This document shows positions 15,917 through 26,924 of a stretch of DNA of 64,000 nt, one piece after another; the first letter of the stretch is position 1, and each line of letters opens with the position of its first letter. The DNA is from Cannabis sativa (taxonomy: Eukaryota; Streptophyta; Magnoliopsida; Rosales; Cannabaceae). The notes under the pieces are model-generated. The model saw nothing but the letters and a program-made list of their open reading frames with translations, did no database searches and had not been told where the DNA came from. The stretch covers positions 27,231,280 through 27,295,279 of the forward strand of contig NC_083605.1 of assembly GCF_029168945.1 (NCBI RefSeq). Direction: 5' to 3'. The translations under genes were made by a program, and so were the position numbers.

Positions 15917-17734
15917 ATGGTGGAGACTCGAAGCACACGTCAACCTCGCCCTCTTCAAGATGCTCAAGATCCAAATGATGAGGACGTGGCCTCAAGAGCA
16001 AATGTGGGCTCTGAGGAAGAAGAAGGAACCCCTGATGACGAGTATGAAGGAAACTTTGACGAGTACGATGCCTACGATGAAGGCAGTTACTCAGAGTTGG
16101 TACTCTTAAGGAAAATCGCTACTGATCATGAGGCTGAAATCGCAGCCCAAACAGAGCAAAACTAAAAAATGCAAGAGGTGATGCTGGCCATGCAAAAAGC
16201 CATGGAGGCCGCAGGAATCCACTTGCATCCTAAAGCCATCCTTGCTGAACTTGGAAAGGAACCAGAGGAATCCTCGCCAAGTACCCAAAAGCAGAGGTCT
16301 AGGGAACCTAGCCCTATAAGGTATCCCTCTGACGGGAACCAAAAGAAAAACCCTACTTCCACTACCGGGAAAAAGAAAAAGGTGCAGGATCCGCGAAAGG
16401 TTCGCTCAGATTTCCCGAAAGGGAAAGGTCCGCAGAGGGGCAAACTCCAAAAAGGGAGTCTTGGCCCTCAGGATCGAGAGGACCAAAAAAGCGTTTCTGT
16501 GCACCAAGAGCCCGGGAGGAGAGGACGAAAGGGCCGGAAATGCCCTCCCATTGATCTAGGAAATCAGATTAACGGGAACCATGGTGATCTCCGGGATCAC
16601 CTGGACCAAAAGAAGTACGGACCCGCGATCTCCACGGGGACGTTAAACGAAGGAATCATGGCAGAACTTGCCATACTCCGAAAAGACATCGCCCGAGTCT
16701 CCTTGAGACAGAAAGGCGACGACTCTGACTCTGACTGTGAGGACCGGGAGCCATGTGCCAAGCACATCCTGGAAGCAGAGCTCCCCAAAAATTTTAAGAT
16801 GCCCGAAATGGCAGCTTACACCGGGAACTCGGAACCAAGCGATCACTTGTCACGATTCAACCGAGTCATGACAGTCATGAGAGTCAGCAATGACGCCAAA
16901 TATTTGTGCTTCCCACTTACTCTAAGAGGATCCGCGGAAGAGTGGTTCAAGAAACTAGAACCCGGGTCCATGGATTGCTGGAATAAGTTGCAAACTAGCT
17001 TCTAGAGACAATTTGTCGCTGCAAGGAAAGTTAATCTGGAGGTCAGCGCCTTGACTAACATCAAGCAGCTGCCTACGAAGACACTGAAGAATTTCATAAA
17101 GAGGTTCAAGGAAGAAGCCTCAAAAACCAAGAACGTAGATGACGGACAACAGCTTGCTCTTCTCCAAGCGGGCATCCGTACAGGGACTCCATTCTGGAAC
17201 GAGTTACAGCAAGAAGGGGCTTCCAACCTTCAAGATTTCCAGAAGAGAGTCCAGAAATATATCAACCTAGAAGAGGCCCAAATAGTGGCCTATGGGGGAT
17301 ACTATCCCACCGGAATAGCAAGATATGTGCCCGGAGCTCAACTCCCAGGCACTTTGCCAACATCCACTCCACCGATGAGCGGCATACAATTTTCCGCTAC
17401 TCCCGGGTATAGTCAAGGCCAGGCTTTGGCCCCCGCATCTTCCCATTTTGGAAATCCCTCGGGGATAAATGGACAAGCCCCATCGCACTCCGCTCCAATC
17501 GCAAGTTTAGCCGGTCCTTCTCAAGGCACTCAGAGCAAAAGGTCCTCTAAAGGCAGCAACCGAACGGAGGATAATAGGCAGAAAAGGGGGTATACTCCCC
17601 AATATACCCAATACACAGAGTTAACGGACTCCCAAGAACGTGTATATTTTGCTACTAGGAAAAATACGCACTACCGGAGACCGCCTCCTCTGTACAAGGA
17701 TAGCTCCCGGAGGGACCCCAATAAGAGATGCTAG
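15917..17734 (+). pseudogene. Ty3/gypsy gag, broken by nonsense codons
   Basis: Structural capsid protein of the retrotransposon. The chosen start is the ATG at 15917 (MVETRS). One reading frame runs through an acidic N-terminus, a basic linker and the Retrotrans_gag capsid core (AEEWFKKL near 16938, then RQFVAARK and NFIKRFKEE) to a zinc-knuckle-like motif (YHNDIGHNTNEC) whose first Cys stands directly before a stop. In-frame stops interrupt it at 16163 (TAA), 17003 (TAG) and 17732 (TAG, within the knuckle). All lie in positions where relatives have sense codons, so they read as decay. The capsid part is otherwise well preserved. Confidence 0.85.
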
Positions 17735-18860
17735 TACCACAATGACATTGGGCACAACACCAATGAATGCAAAAATCTCAAGGAAGAGATCAAAAACTTT
17801 ATCTGATTGGGACATCTCTACGAGTGGATCAAAAACCGGTTGCCCCATCTCAATCCGGTTTAGGCGGCTGGAACTTTACCTCAAGGAGAGCCAGGGGTGA
17901 AGCAGGAGCTTTGGCCACAGTTGCTCCCCCCGGAGATGCCCAGCATATTCTAAGCTTGCCGCCAAGACCCAACGGGAGAGTGGCCATGATCTCGGGAGGA
18001 CCCCACATCGGAGGAACTACCCGTAAGGAGCTCAAACGGTACGCATGGGCCGTGAAACACGATGAGGTTTGGGAGGTTACTCAACTCCCAGCTCAAAGGC
18101 CTCGGCTAATGGACTAGCCCATTACATTCACAGAAGAGGACGCTAAGACAGTGCGTTTTCCTCACCAAGACCCCTTGGTCATAGAGACTCCCATTGCCAA
18201 TAAGATCGTGGCCAGAGTCTTGATCGACAACGGGAGTTCTGTGAATCTATTATTCAAAAAGGCCTTCACTGCAATAGGCCTAACAGACCGAGATCTTTCA
18301 CCAAGTGGTTCCCAACTGACAGGGTTTAATGGAGCAGCACTTATCCCGATGGGAAAGGTGAGGCTCCCAGTCACCTTGTGCCCGGAGACACCCCAAAGTA
18401 CCTTCAAATACTACACGTTTGTGGTGGTGGACTGCCCAACAGGTTATAATGCAATCCTCGACCGACCGGCCCTGGTAGATTTTGGGGCAGTCACGTCAAT
18501 ACGGCACTTGTGCCTAAAATTCCCCACTCAAGAGGCGGGAATAGGGACTGTGAGAGGAAACCAAGGGGAGGCTAGGCAGTGTTATAACGTCGCTGCCCAC
18601 CTACCCGTCTTAATGGTCCGAGAAGTTATTGAGCCAGAAATGGCAGAAGAAGATGAGTTGAATCCCCGCGTGGGATCTGAAAAAATTGTAGAACCAAGGG
18701 AGGACGTCGAGGAAGTGTTGGTGTGCGACCTTGATTCCACCAAAGTCCTCCGACTAGGAAAGAGCCTAGAGCCGGAGGAAAAAGAAAAAATAATAAAGAC
18801 ACTGAGGGGCGCCACGGACATTTTTGCGTGGTGCCAAGAAGACATGACCGGCATAAGTCC
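17735..18860 (+). pseudogene. Ty3/gypsy gag C-terminus and aspartic protease, frameshifted
   Basis: Coding similarity moves from the gag frame to another frame between about 17810 and 17900, where the text becomes ISGGPHIGG, a hallmark between gag and protease in Tat elements. A TAG stands at 18115. From 18151 the frame is open through the retropepsin active site DNGSS (18226-18240) and a flap region around YTFVVVD to the linker before RT. A second frame change occurs at about 18850-18870, just before the RT region. The protease would have processed the gag-pol polyprotein; as read here it cannot be made as one product with its neighbours. Confidence 0.8.
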
Positions 18861-20822
18861 CACGTCATCACCCATGTCCTTAATGTCAACCCGGACATGC
18901 CACCGGTCCAGCAGAAGCGACGTCCCCTCGACTCAATAAAGGCTGAGGCCTTAGGAAAAGAGGTGGACAAGCTACTAACGAATGGCATGATTCGAGATGT
19001 CTACTACCCGGAGTGGTTAGCCAACCCAGTACTGGTGCCGAAGCCCAACGGAACATGGCGGGTTTGTATAGACTTTACCGATCTAAACAAAGCCTGCCCA
19101 AAGGATTGTTTCCCTTTGCCAAGGATCGACCAGATGGTGGACGCCACCTCCGAATTCAAGCTATTGTTCTTCATGGACGCATACGCCGGTTACAACCAAA
19201 TTAAGATGCACGTAGCGGATCAAGAGTGCACTAGCTTCAGGACCGATAAGGGGGTATACTGCTATCTAGTCATGCCTTTCGGACTAAAGAATGCTGGTGC
19301 AACTTATCAAAGGATGGTGCACTGGATGTTCAAAGGCCTCCTGGGGCGAAATATGGAGGTATACGTGGATGACATGCTTGTCAAGTCAAAAGCATGCACT
19401 AGCCACGCGGACGACCTAGAAGAATGCTTCGAAGTGGTCCGAAGATACGAAATGAAACTCAATCCAAAGAAGTGCACCTTCGGGGTTAAGTCGGGAAAGT
19501 TTCTGGGCTTCATCGTCAGTCAGAGGGGAATTGAGGCGAATCCAGAAAAAATTCAAGCTCTCCTGAGCATGCCTTCCCCAAAGAAACACAAAGATGTCCA
19601 GAGCCTAACCGGAAAGGTTGCTGCCCTAAGCCGTTTTATCTCCCAGTCCACAGACAAATGCATTCCGTTCTTCAACATCCTAAGGAAGTGTCAGAAATTT
19701 GAAGGGTCCGACGAGTGCGAGGAGGCATTCAAAAAACTAAAAGAACACATGGCCAAGCCACCAATCCTATCAAAGACCGTTCTCGGAGAAGACTTGTTCC
19801 TATACTTGGCAGTATTCGAGAATGCGATCAGCACAGCCTTAGTTCGGCAAGAGGAGAAAACTCAGCATCCCGTGTACTATGTCAACAAGCGCATGATAGG
19901 GGCGGAGACGCGATATCCAGTGATTGAAAAGCTAGTCTTTTGCCTCCTGATGGCCTCGAGTAAGTTAAGACCCTACTTCCAAGCTCACCCAATCAAGGTA
20001 TTGACCAACCATCCGCTCCGGCAAGTCTTACAAAAGTCAGAGGCATTCGGAAGGCTCTTAAAGTGGGCAATGGAGTTAAGCCAATTTGACTTGCATTACA
20101 TTCCGCGCATTTCCATAAAGGGGCAGGCGCTAGCAGACTTCATCACGAAGTGCAATGAAGCTGAAGCTACCGCAAACATACCCACACCATCAGTCCTAGC
20201 GTGGAAAGTGTTTGTAGACGGAGCCTCCAACGAGAATTGATCCGGAGCGGGGGTCACAATGATATGCCCAAACGGACTTCGACTCCAAGCAGCCCTATGG
20301 TTTTACTTCTCAGCTTCTAACAATGAAGCTGAATACGAAGCCCTAATAGCAGGGCTAAGATTAGCAAAAACCGTGGGGGCTAAAAGGGTAGAAGTCTACA
20401 ACGATTCCCAACTGGTAGTGAACCAGGTGTCGGGAGAATATCAAACACGCAGAAAAAGAATGGCCGCATATGTAGCGATAGTCTGAGAACTGCTCCACGA
20501 GTTCGCGGACTATAAAGTGGAAAGAATCCCCAGAGAAAAGAATGCTCACTCAGACTGTCTGGCTAAGTTAGCTTCAGACAGCGAAATCGAGAAACTGGGG
20601 GTGGTACCTGTGGAACGGTTAGTAGAGCCAAGCATCAAAATAAAAGAGGCCATAACAACGGTTGGGCAAGAACCCAGCTGGATGGTCCCCATCATCGAAT
20701 ACATAACAAAAGGTGAGTTTCCCCAAGAAAAGGCACTGTCCAGAAGGATTCAGTATCAAGCTCACCGTTATGTGATGATGGACAAAATTCTCTATCGAAG
20801 AGGACTCGCATGCCTTATTTAA
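18850..20822 (+). pseudogene. Ty3/gypsy reverse transcriptase, RNase H and archaeal-type RNase H
   Basis: RT copies the element RNA into cDNA and RNase H degrades the template. The frame is open from 18828 to 20240. RT motifs are in order: PNGTWRVCIDFTDLNKACPK (about 19045), LPRID, MPFGLKNAG (about 19273) and the catalytic YVDD (19362-19373). The connection/RNase H region with YPVIEKL follows. A second RNase H starts at VFVDGAS (about 20211) with SNNEAEYEAL and NDSQLVVNQV, matching the archaeal-type RNase H that distinguishes Tat elements. It is cut by TGA at 20238 (right after the first catalytic Asp region) and TGA at 20484. The frame shifts at about 20810-20825 into integrase. Confidence 0.9.
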
Positions 20823-21913
20823 GGTGTGTATCGGACCCTGAAGCTAAGCAAATCATGCTAGAGGTCCATGAAGGATTCTGTGGAGATCATATAGGAGGAC
20901 CAAGTCTCTCAAAAAAAATATTGAGACAAGGGTACTTCTGGCCAACCATGAAAAGAGATTGCATAGACTACGTCCAAAAATGTGATTCGTGCCAAAGGTT
21001 CGCGAACATACCGAGAGCTCCTCCCAATAAGATTACCCTGATGACTAGTCCCTAGCCCTTTGCGGTCTGGGGAATAGATCTTATTGGGTCCCTGCCAACA
21101 GGAAAGGGAGGAGTAAGGTATGCAATAGTAGCAGTAGACTACTTCACCGAATGGACGGAGGCTGAGCCAATGAAGACTATAACTGTTAAAAAAGCACTAG
21201 ACTTTGTTATTAAAAACATAGTGTGTCGATACGGCTTGCCTCACAAAATAGTCTCTGACAATGGAAAGCAATTCGATTGCGAAGAGTTCACTGATTTCTG
21301 CAACCAACACGGAGTCATTAAAAGCTTCTCTACGGTGGGAAGGCCGCAAACAAACGGACAAGCAGAAGCAGTCAAAAAAATCCTAAAGGTCACCCTAAAG
21401 AAAAAGCTGCTGGCCTGCAAAAACAATTGGCCTGAAGAATTGCCAAGAATGTTATGGGCCTACCGGACAACCCCAAAAACTACGACCGGCCACTTGCCTT
21501 TTTCAATGGCGTACGGTTGTGAAGCAATGGTCCCGGTGGAAACGTTATTCTCGTCCCACAGGTGAACAACCTATGATCCGAATACAAACCAAGCTTTATT
21601 ACAGGAAGCATTTGATCAGGTTGAAGAGCTCCGGGACGAGTCTCAAATACGAATGGCAGCTTATCAAAAGAAGGTGACTAAGTACTTTAACTCTAAAGTT
21701 AAAAATAAAAAATTCACTATTGGGGATATGGTCTTAAGAAGAGTATTCCCAGGCACTCAAGAACCCGGAGTGGGGGTACTTGGGCCAAATTGGGAAGGGC
21801 CATATGAAATTGAGGATGAGATCGGCTCCGGAACCTATAAGCTAAAAAGGATGGACGGAACCATTGTGCCAAGGGCTTGGAATGTCAATCATCTCCGAAA
21901 GTATTACCAATAG
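20810..21913 (+). pseudogene. Ty3/gypsy integrase with stops
   Basis: Integrase inserts the cDNA into host DNA. Visible in order: the HHCC zinc finger (HEGFCGDHIGG ... CDSCQ, about 20868-20996), the catalytic DDE core (GIDLIG near 21071, SDNGKQF near 21255, then GQAEAVKK with the Glu near 21365), and a C-terminal region with WEGPYEI and NHLRKYY just before the stop at 21911-21913. TAG at 21053 replaces what is normally Trp before PFAVWGID, and TGA at 21563 cuts the C-terminal part. No chromodomain follows, as expected for Tat rather than chromoviruses. Confidence 0.9.
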
Positions 21914-22319
21914 TCCAAAATGTAAACTTAGGCCTTGTTAAAAGATTTTGTACCGTAAAAGTGTATGTAACCTCTAAATTTCAAATAAAAACTGATTGCC
22001 TTAAAAACAAAATTTTCATGCCACTCAGGGGGGTACTAAGACATACCACACGGACAGAAATAAAGCAAGCTAAAAGTAAAAGCAAAGTCAAAAAAGAATA
22101 TGTATCAAAGTGATCATATATATATTTAAAATATCCTGACCCAAAGGGCAGGTACAAAAAGAAAAAATATATATAAAAGGCTTGGGGACGGGCCATAATA
22201 ACTGTCTCCCCTTAGAAAGTAAACAGCTAAATTAAAATTGTCTTAAAGAAAAGAAAAATGGCTGTAAATAAAAAAAAAGAGATATGATTATAATGCTGAA
22301 AGGGGTTGGACTCCGCGGC
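21914..22319. other. Spacer between integrase and the antisense gene
   Basis: About 400 bp AT-rich non-coding sequence. The two transcription units converge here, so 3' ends of both are expected in it. Confidence 0.6.
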
Positions 22320-25202
22320 CTAGTCGATGCGAGGAGGAAGATGAGGGCCCCGACGCACTTCAAGCAAAGCATCAAGCCTTTTCTTCTTCTCCGAGAATTT
22401 AGCAAGAGCCTCTTCAGGCTTGGGATAGAAGTCAAGCTTAATACTTTGGCCATTTGATTGCCAGGCCATGTAGATGCCGTCGTTAGAGCGCTTGGCGCAA
22501 TGCTTGCAGGAGACGGGGGTCAGCAGCTCATCTCTTTTAGCCTTCTTCAAGGCCTGGTCTCTGAAGTCCCTCAGCTCCTTTAACTCCACGGTCAGGTTGG
22601 CCTTAGACTGCAAGTCTGCCTGGTGCAACTCCTCTAGGGACTTCACCTTGGCAGCCATTTCGTCCATGGCTTCCATGGCCTCCCGAAGCTCACGTCTGGC
22701 GGTAGCCACGACTTCGCCCTCCACTTTGAGCGCCTCCTGGTGCCTCGCCTCCACTTCGGCCTCCCTCTGCTTGGCCTCCTCTCGAAGCTTTGCCTCCGCA
22801 AGGGCCTCCCTCCATTGAGCCTCCTCCTGGAATGCCCGCCTTTCGACAGACAAGTCCCGAAGGATCCTCACGGCCTCGTCCATGCCCCTGAATTCGGATA
22901 TGACGAAGCCATGGTCAATAGGAGTCTTGGAAAGGCGGCCGGTCTCAGTAGTAATCTAAAAAAGAGACAAGGATGAGATCAGATGCCTTAGACGAAATAT
23001 CAAGGGATGGAATAAATTACAAAGTACTCACCGCGACCATGGCAGAGCTGATGTCTTGGACCTGGTAGATAGAGTTCAGAGAGGCGCAAGCACCATCTCT
23101 TTTAGGCGGGAATTGCGTCAGGTGGGAGACGAAGTGGCTAGTCATCTCTGAGGCGAAGGGAGCCAAGGTGGGCCCGACAAAGCAGTTGAACCAGTCCGTC
23201 AGCGGATCCATGTTTAGGTCCCACAGATTTTGGAAGGCATCCTCGTTAAGAGTATTCTGCTGCTCCTCCCGCAAAATGCTCTTCAAGGCCTCCACCTCAG
23301 CATGCCCCCGACTGTACTCGTCAAGGGCGTAGTTGTGTTTGGCCACTCGGAGATTCTGCCTCTCCTCATCTGCAGGAACCGGGTTCAACACCATGCCATG
23401 TGGCACAGTGTATTCCTCCGCCTCGGAAGGAATCCCGGAGTTGTTGCTTGGCGCCGGAGTGTCCCCCCTCTGGGTCCACTTAGAAGGTTCTGCCTCCACC
23501 ATTTTGCCCTTTTGCTTATGCTCAAGGGCGGCCGCGTCCGCCACTTCACCTTCTTCAACTTCCTCCTCCTTGTCCACCAAGACGATCGTGCCTAAAGGGG
23601 CATTGGAGGAGGACCTCCCGGGACTAACCAACTGGGAGGCAGCCGGAGGTGGAGAAGCATCGAGGCTGTAAGCCTGAGCAAGAGTAGCCAAGGGATCGTC
23701 CATGGGCCTGGCTGCTGCAACAAAGAAATAAGTTAAGCGTTAGGACATTCATGAGAGCAGCATACACTTAGCAAAAAAGCAATAAAACTAGTCCTACCCT
23801 GACTCTCTAATTCGGTCCTAGCAAAGTCTCGAATCATGACGATAGCGTCATCATCCCCGAGATAACTGTCCGAGGGAAGAAACCAGCTGGAAGATACGTA
23901 GGCTGAATGATCCAAAGGAATAGGCACCGGAGGTCCAGAACCCATCCGGGACCGACCTAAATAATAGCCTAAGTGGGAAAAATAATACTCTTTGGCATGA
24001 TTCCCCCACCGGGTAGAAGGCATTCTAAACCTACGGAGACGCTCATCGAACCCTATAGGCCTAAGGCTGGTATACTCACGGACGGGAGGAACATAATGTA
24101 TTGTTAAAGAGGACTTACCAGAACCCAAAGCGCTGGCATCAGGAGCTCCGGTATTTGGAACCGGGACCATAGGCTTGGGCCTGCCGGTCCTCCGCTCCGG
24201 CGGAGCTTCCAGGCGAAGAGTCCTCGTGGCGGCCGCCTGGGCCTTGATATAGGCCAGCTCCTGTTCCCTCTTAAAGAGATACTTCTGGTACTTGTCCTCC
24301 GCCGTGGCGATAATGTCTACCCGGAGTGCCCTTTCTGCTGCCGGAGTCCTTGCATTCGTGCAGATGACTTTGGAAAGGTTGAAGTCATCCACCGACTGGT
24401 TCTCCGATATTAGCTTGGCCTTCCGACAATTCTCTGTCATGACCAACTCCCCGACATCAAGGGCCTTCTTGTCATACGTGGAGAAGGTCTTGGCCCGTTG
24501 AAGGAAAATTTGGGTAGGCGCGGTCCTCATGTAGGGAGGGATCCTAACCCACTCCGTGAGAAGCTCCGGACGGTCCATGGCCTGGAAACCGGAGGAGAAG
24601 AAGAAGCGGTGACGATACTCCTTCACGTGCTTCTGATGGTTGAAAGGGACTGGGCCCTCATTCAAAGGATGGGCCCGAAGGCCGTAAAAACAGTCCTTAA
24701 ATTTGTCTCCCTTCTTGGGGATAGAAACTAGTTCATAAAAATACAAAATTTCTGCCGGACTGGGCGAGCCCCAGCTCTGGGTAGCATAAAAAATAAAAAG
24801 GCCTGAAAGCAGGCGGTAGGCTTGGGGAATGAGTTGGTACGGCGCGAGGCCAACAAATACAAGGAAATTTATAAAATAGTCCTGGAGGGGAAGCATGGCC
24901 CCGGACATCAGGTGGGTCTGGCTCCAAGCTCCAAAACCCCCGCAAATATGGTTGGGTGTCTCCTCGTCCCTAGGCAGCCGGTGATAGGTCCCGGAGGTCG
25001 AAGGCTTGATGCCTGCCACCACCACAATCTTCTCCAGCTGGTGAGCGCAGGTCAAGGTAGAGTGGAGCTCAGCCGCCTCCCACCCGTTGGCACGGGACTT
25101 GTACCCTTCCTGGGCCACAGGCCCCTGCATGACCTCCTTTAGGGTGGCCAGGCGTACTTCCCCTTTCTTTGAAGACTTAGAACCGGATGCGGAAGTAGAC
25201 AT
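22320..25202 (-). CDS. Antisense accessory gene of the retrotransposon (gypsy-type transposon-associated domain plus coiled coil), 907 aa
   Basis: Function unknown. Exons 25202-23798, 23714-23032 and 22955-22320 join in frame through canonical donors (GTAGGA, GTGAGT) and pyrimidine-tract acceptors, with no internal stop. Exon 1 (residues 1-469) contains the domain known from many plant proteins as putative gypsy-type transposon (PF04195-like): SPAEILYFYEL near 147-157, then SIPKKGDKF and a conserved Phe/Trp-rich block. Exon 2 has an acidic stretch (EEEVEEGEV) and a basic patch. Exon 3 carries a long charged Glu/Ala/Arg region (about 721-840) that looks like coiled coil. The start is the ATG at 25202, which immediately follows a good 3' splice site of a 5' UTR intron. 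Codon composition is GC-richer than the surroundings. Antisense accessory ORFs are known in Tat elements; intactness beside a dead pol is unusual. A captured host gene is an alternative. Confidence 0.8.
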
Positions 25203-25210
25203 TTCTAGTT

Positions 25211-25664
25211 CTGAAAAAAAATCGAAAAATATCCAGCAGTTAGGCCCCAGACCAAGCCCTAATTCAAAAAGGGAATGGGGGTCCCCTAACCGCTGGAAAG
25301 AGGCCCCCTCCGGACACTTGCTAAAATAGAAAGCCCCAAAAGGTTTTCCTTGACAAGAGTCGGGTGCAAGAATCCCAAAGGTAGTGACATTGCAAAAAAG
25401 TAGAGAGAGAAAGGGAAAAAAGGGTAAAACCGAAAAGGCAAGGTCTACTCTAAGCCCTAAAGTGGTCATTACATGGAATGAGGATGATGCCCCAGCAAGA
25501 ATGTAGTGAAAAGAAGTAAGGTAAACGCAAAAAAGGAGGAATTTAACACATCATTCAGAAACTCAAACAAAACTATTCCCAGAAGTTCAACATCCAACCC
25601 AGAAACCGTAAAGCATGCTATATAAACAAACAGCAAGCAAGTGTACGAGATGTGAAGAACTTAC
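25211..25664 (-). other. Predicted 5' UTR intron of the antisense gene
   Basis: On the minus strand a strong donor GTAAGT begins at 25664 and a polypyrimidine tract with CAG ends at 25211, eight bases before the ATG. The upstream UTR exon would run from about 25810 to 25665. Predicted from splice motifs only. Confidence 0.6.
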
Positions 25665-25835
25665 ATGAAGTTTGAAGGCTAGGGGTTGGTGTTGATCGCC
25701 GGTAAAACGTAGACTGGCAGCGTCGAAGGAATAAGAGCAGGAAATCAATGGTGTTTAAAGTTTCTTTTCTCTCTGGAAAACTCTATGGAATTTTGGCGAA
25801 ATGTTGAAAGTAACCAAATGAAGTAAGAAGGCTGG

Positions 25836-25844
25836 CTTTTATAG
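25836..25844 (-). promoter_or_regulatory. TATA box of the antisense gene
   Basis: CTATAAAAG on the minus strand sits about 170 bp upstream of the predicted 5' UTR donor. It is outside the 3' LTR, so the element carries an internal promoter for the opposite strand. A start site near 25810 is inferred from the usual 25-35 bp spacing. Confidence 0.55.
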
Positions 25845-26174
25845 GCCAGAATGGGTGTGAGACAGCTGTGATCATCCACCATCGAACGGTTAGGATGGAA
25901 ATCGATTCGAATTCTACAGATCCAACGGTTGGATTAAACCCGCATCAAGGCGGTAGAAAACGTTTGAGTACCCGTCTGACAGCCATTTAATGCGCTGTAT
26001 CAATAAATGGACAAGAAACGAATCGACGCCTGCAAAAAGCAAATAACTGCAATAATGATGGTCATTAATATGTCACCAGACGCCCGAAGCACGTACTGGG
26101 AAGCTGATAAGGCAACCGGAGGCATCTAAGCAAGCCTTGTTCACTTCATCACCAAACAAGGCTTGAGGGGTAAA

Positions 26175-26919
26175 TGTTGCCCTTGATTTTGCCCAAAATA
26201 CGTGGACCAACCGGATGATGACACATAGATGGAAAGGGTTTAGCGTTTAAATAAATCAGCTAAGTCTCTTTAACCAAAGGGATCATCTTTAGACATGCCT
26301 CCTGGAGAAGGCATGTAAGTCTCACATGCTCCCGGAGAGCAAGGCTACAACAAAGCTTTTTCGGGAAGTGTCAGATCCTATCTGAACAGTCATCTCGCAT
26401 TTAATGTCGCATGGGAGGAGGCGTATTGAAACTGCCATATGTCTTAAAGTCTGACAGCACAACCCCCTCTCTACAGCTACTATGCTATGATTAATGAGCC
26501 TAGTGACGTCTACTTTATGAGGACTCACATCAGTCAAAAAGGCTAAAGGACTACATCCATAAAAACCCTACAGAGCCTAGGGATTAGACCATGCATTTCC
26601 TATGATATATTCATTGGGAATGTGTGGCTTTACTGATAATTATAGAAAGACATGTACCTCAATTCTAGGGATCACCCCACAAAAGCACTATAAATACCCC
26701 CCAAACTCATAAAGCAAGGGTCGAGAATTCTGGGTTTCATAAGAACTAGAAGAGGAAAAATCCACAAAGAACATTCTCTGTAATAAATACTATCATAAAT
26801 ACACAAACTCGTGGACTAAGGCTCATTAACGCCCCAACCACGTAAAAATCTCTCTCTTAATTCCCTATAGCTCTCTTAACTACTATTATTATATTGGTTG
26901 CCGAAAACCTTGGTCAACA
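26175..26919 (+). repeat. 3' LTR of the Ty3/gypsy element
   Basis: It starts TGTTGC and ends CAACA, followed by the target duplication TTTAT. The purine-rich stretch GGCTTGAGGGGTAAA just before it is in the polypurine-tract position. Confidence 0.9.
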
Positions 26920-26924
26920 TTTAT

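Larger units (their letters stand above)
15103..26919 (+). mobile_element. Complete Ty3/gypsy LTR retrotransposon, Tat-type lineage
   Basis: Two LTRs of about 745 bp (15103-15848 and 26175-26919) bracket an 11.8-kb element flanked by the 5-bp duplication TTTAT (15098-15102 and 26920-26924). Order: gag, protease, RT, RNase H, a second RNase H of archaeal type, integrase, then an antisense gene before the 3' LTR. RT-before-integrase order defines Ty3/gypsy; the extra RNase H and the accessory gene point to the Tat group (Ogre/Retand/TatIV relatives). By eye I count roughly 30-35 differences between LTRs, so insertion is not recent. The sense coding region is inactivated; the antisense gene is open. 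Confidence 0.93.

Noticed and set aside
15917..21913. Programmed readthrough or frameshifting as an explanation for the gag-pol stops
   Set aside because: There are many stops at unrelated places, including inside the zinc knuckle and RNase H, and three frame changes. Simple decay explains this better.
23230..23671. Plus-strand open frames of 112-121 codons
   Set aside because: They overlap the second exon of the antisense gene in the other orientation, and that gene explains the base composition.
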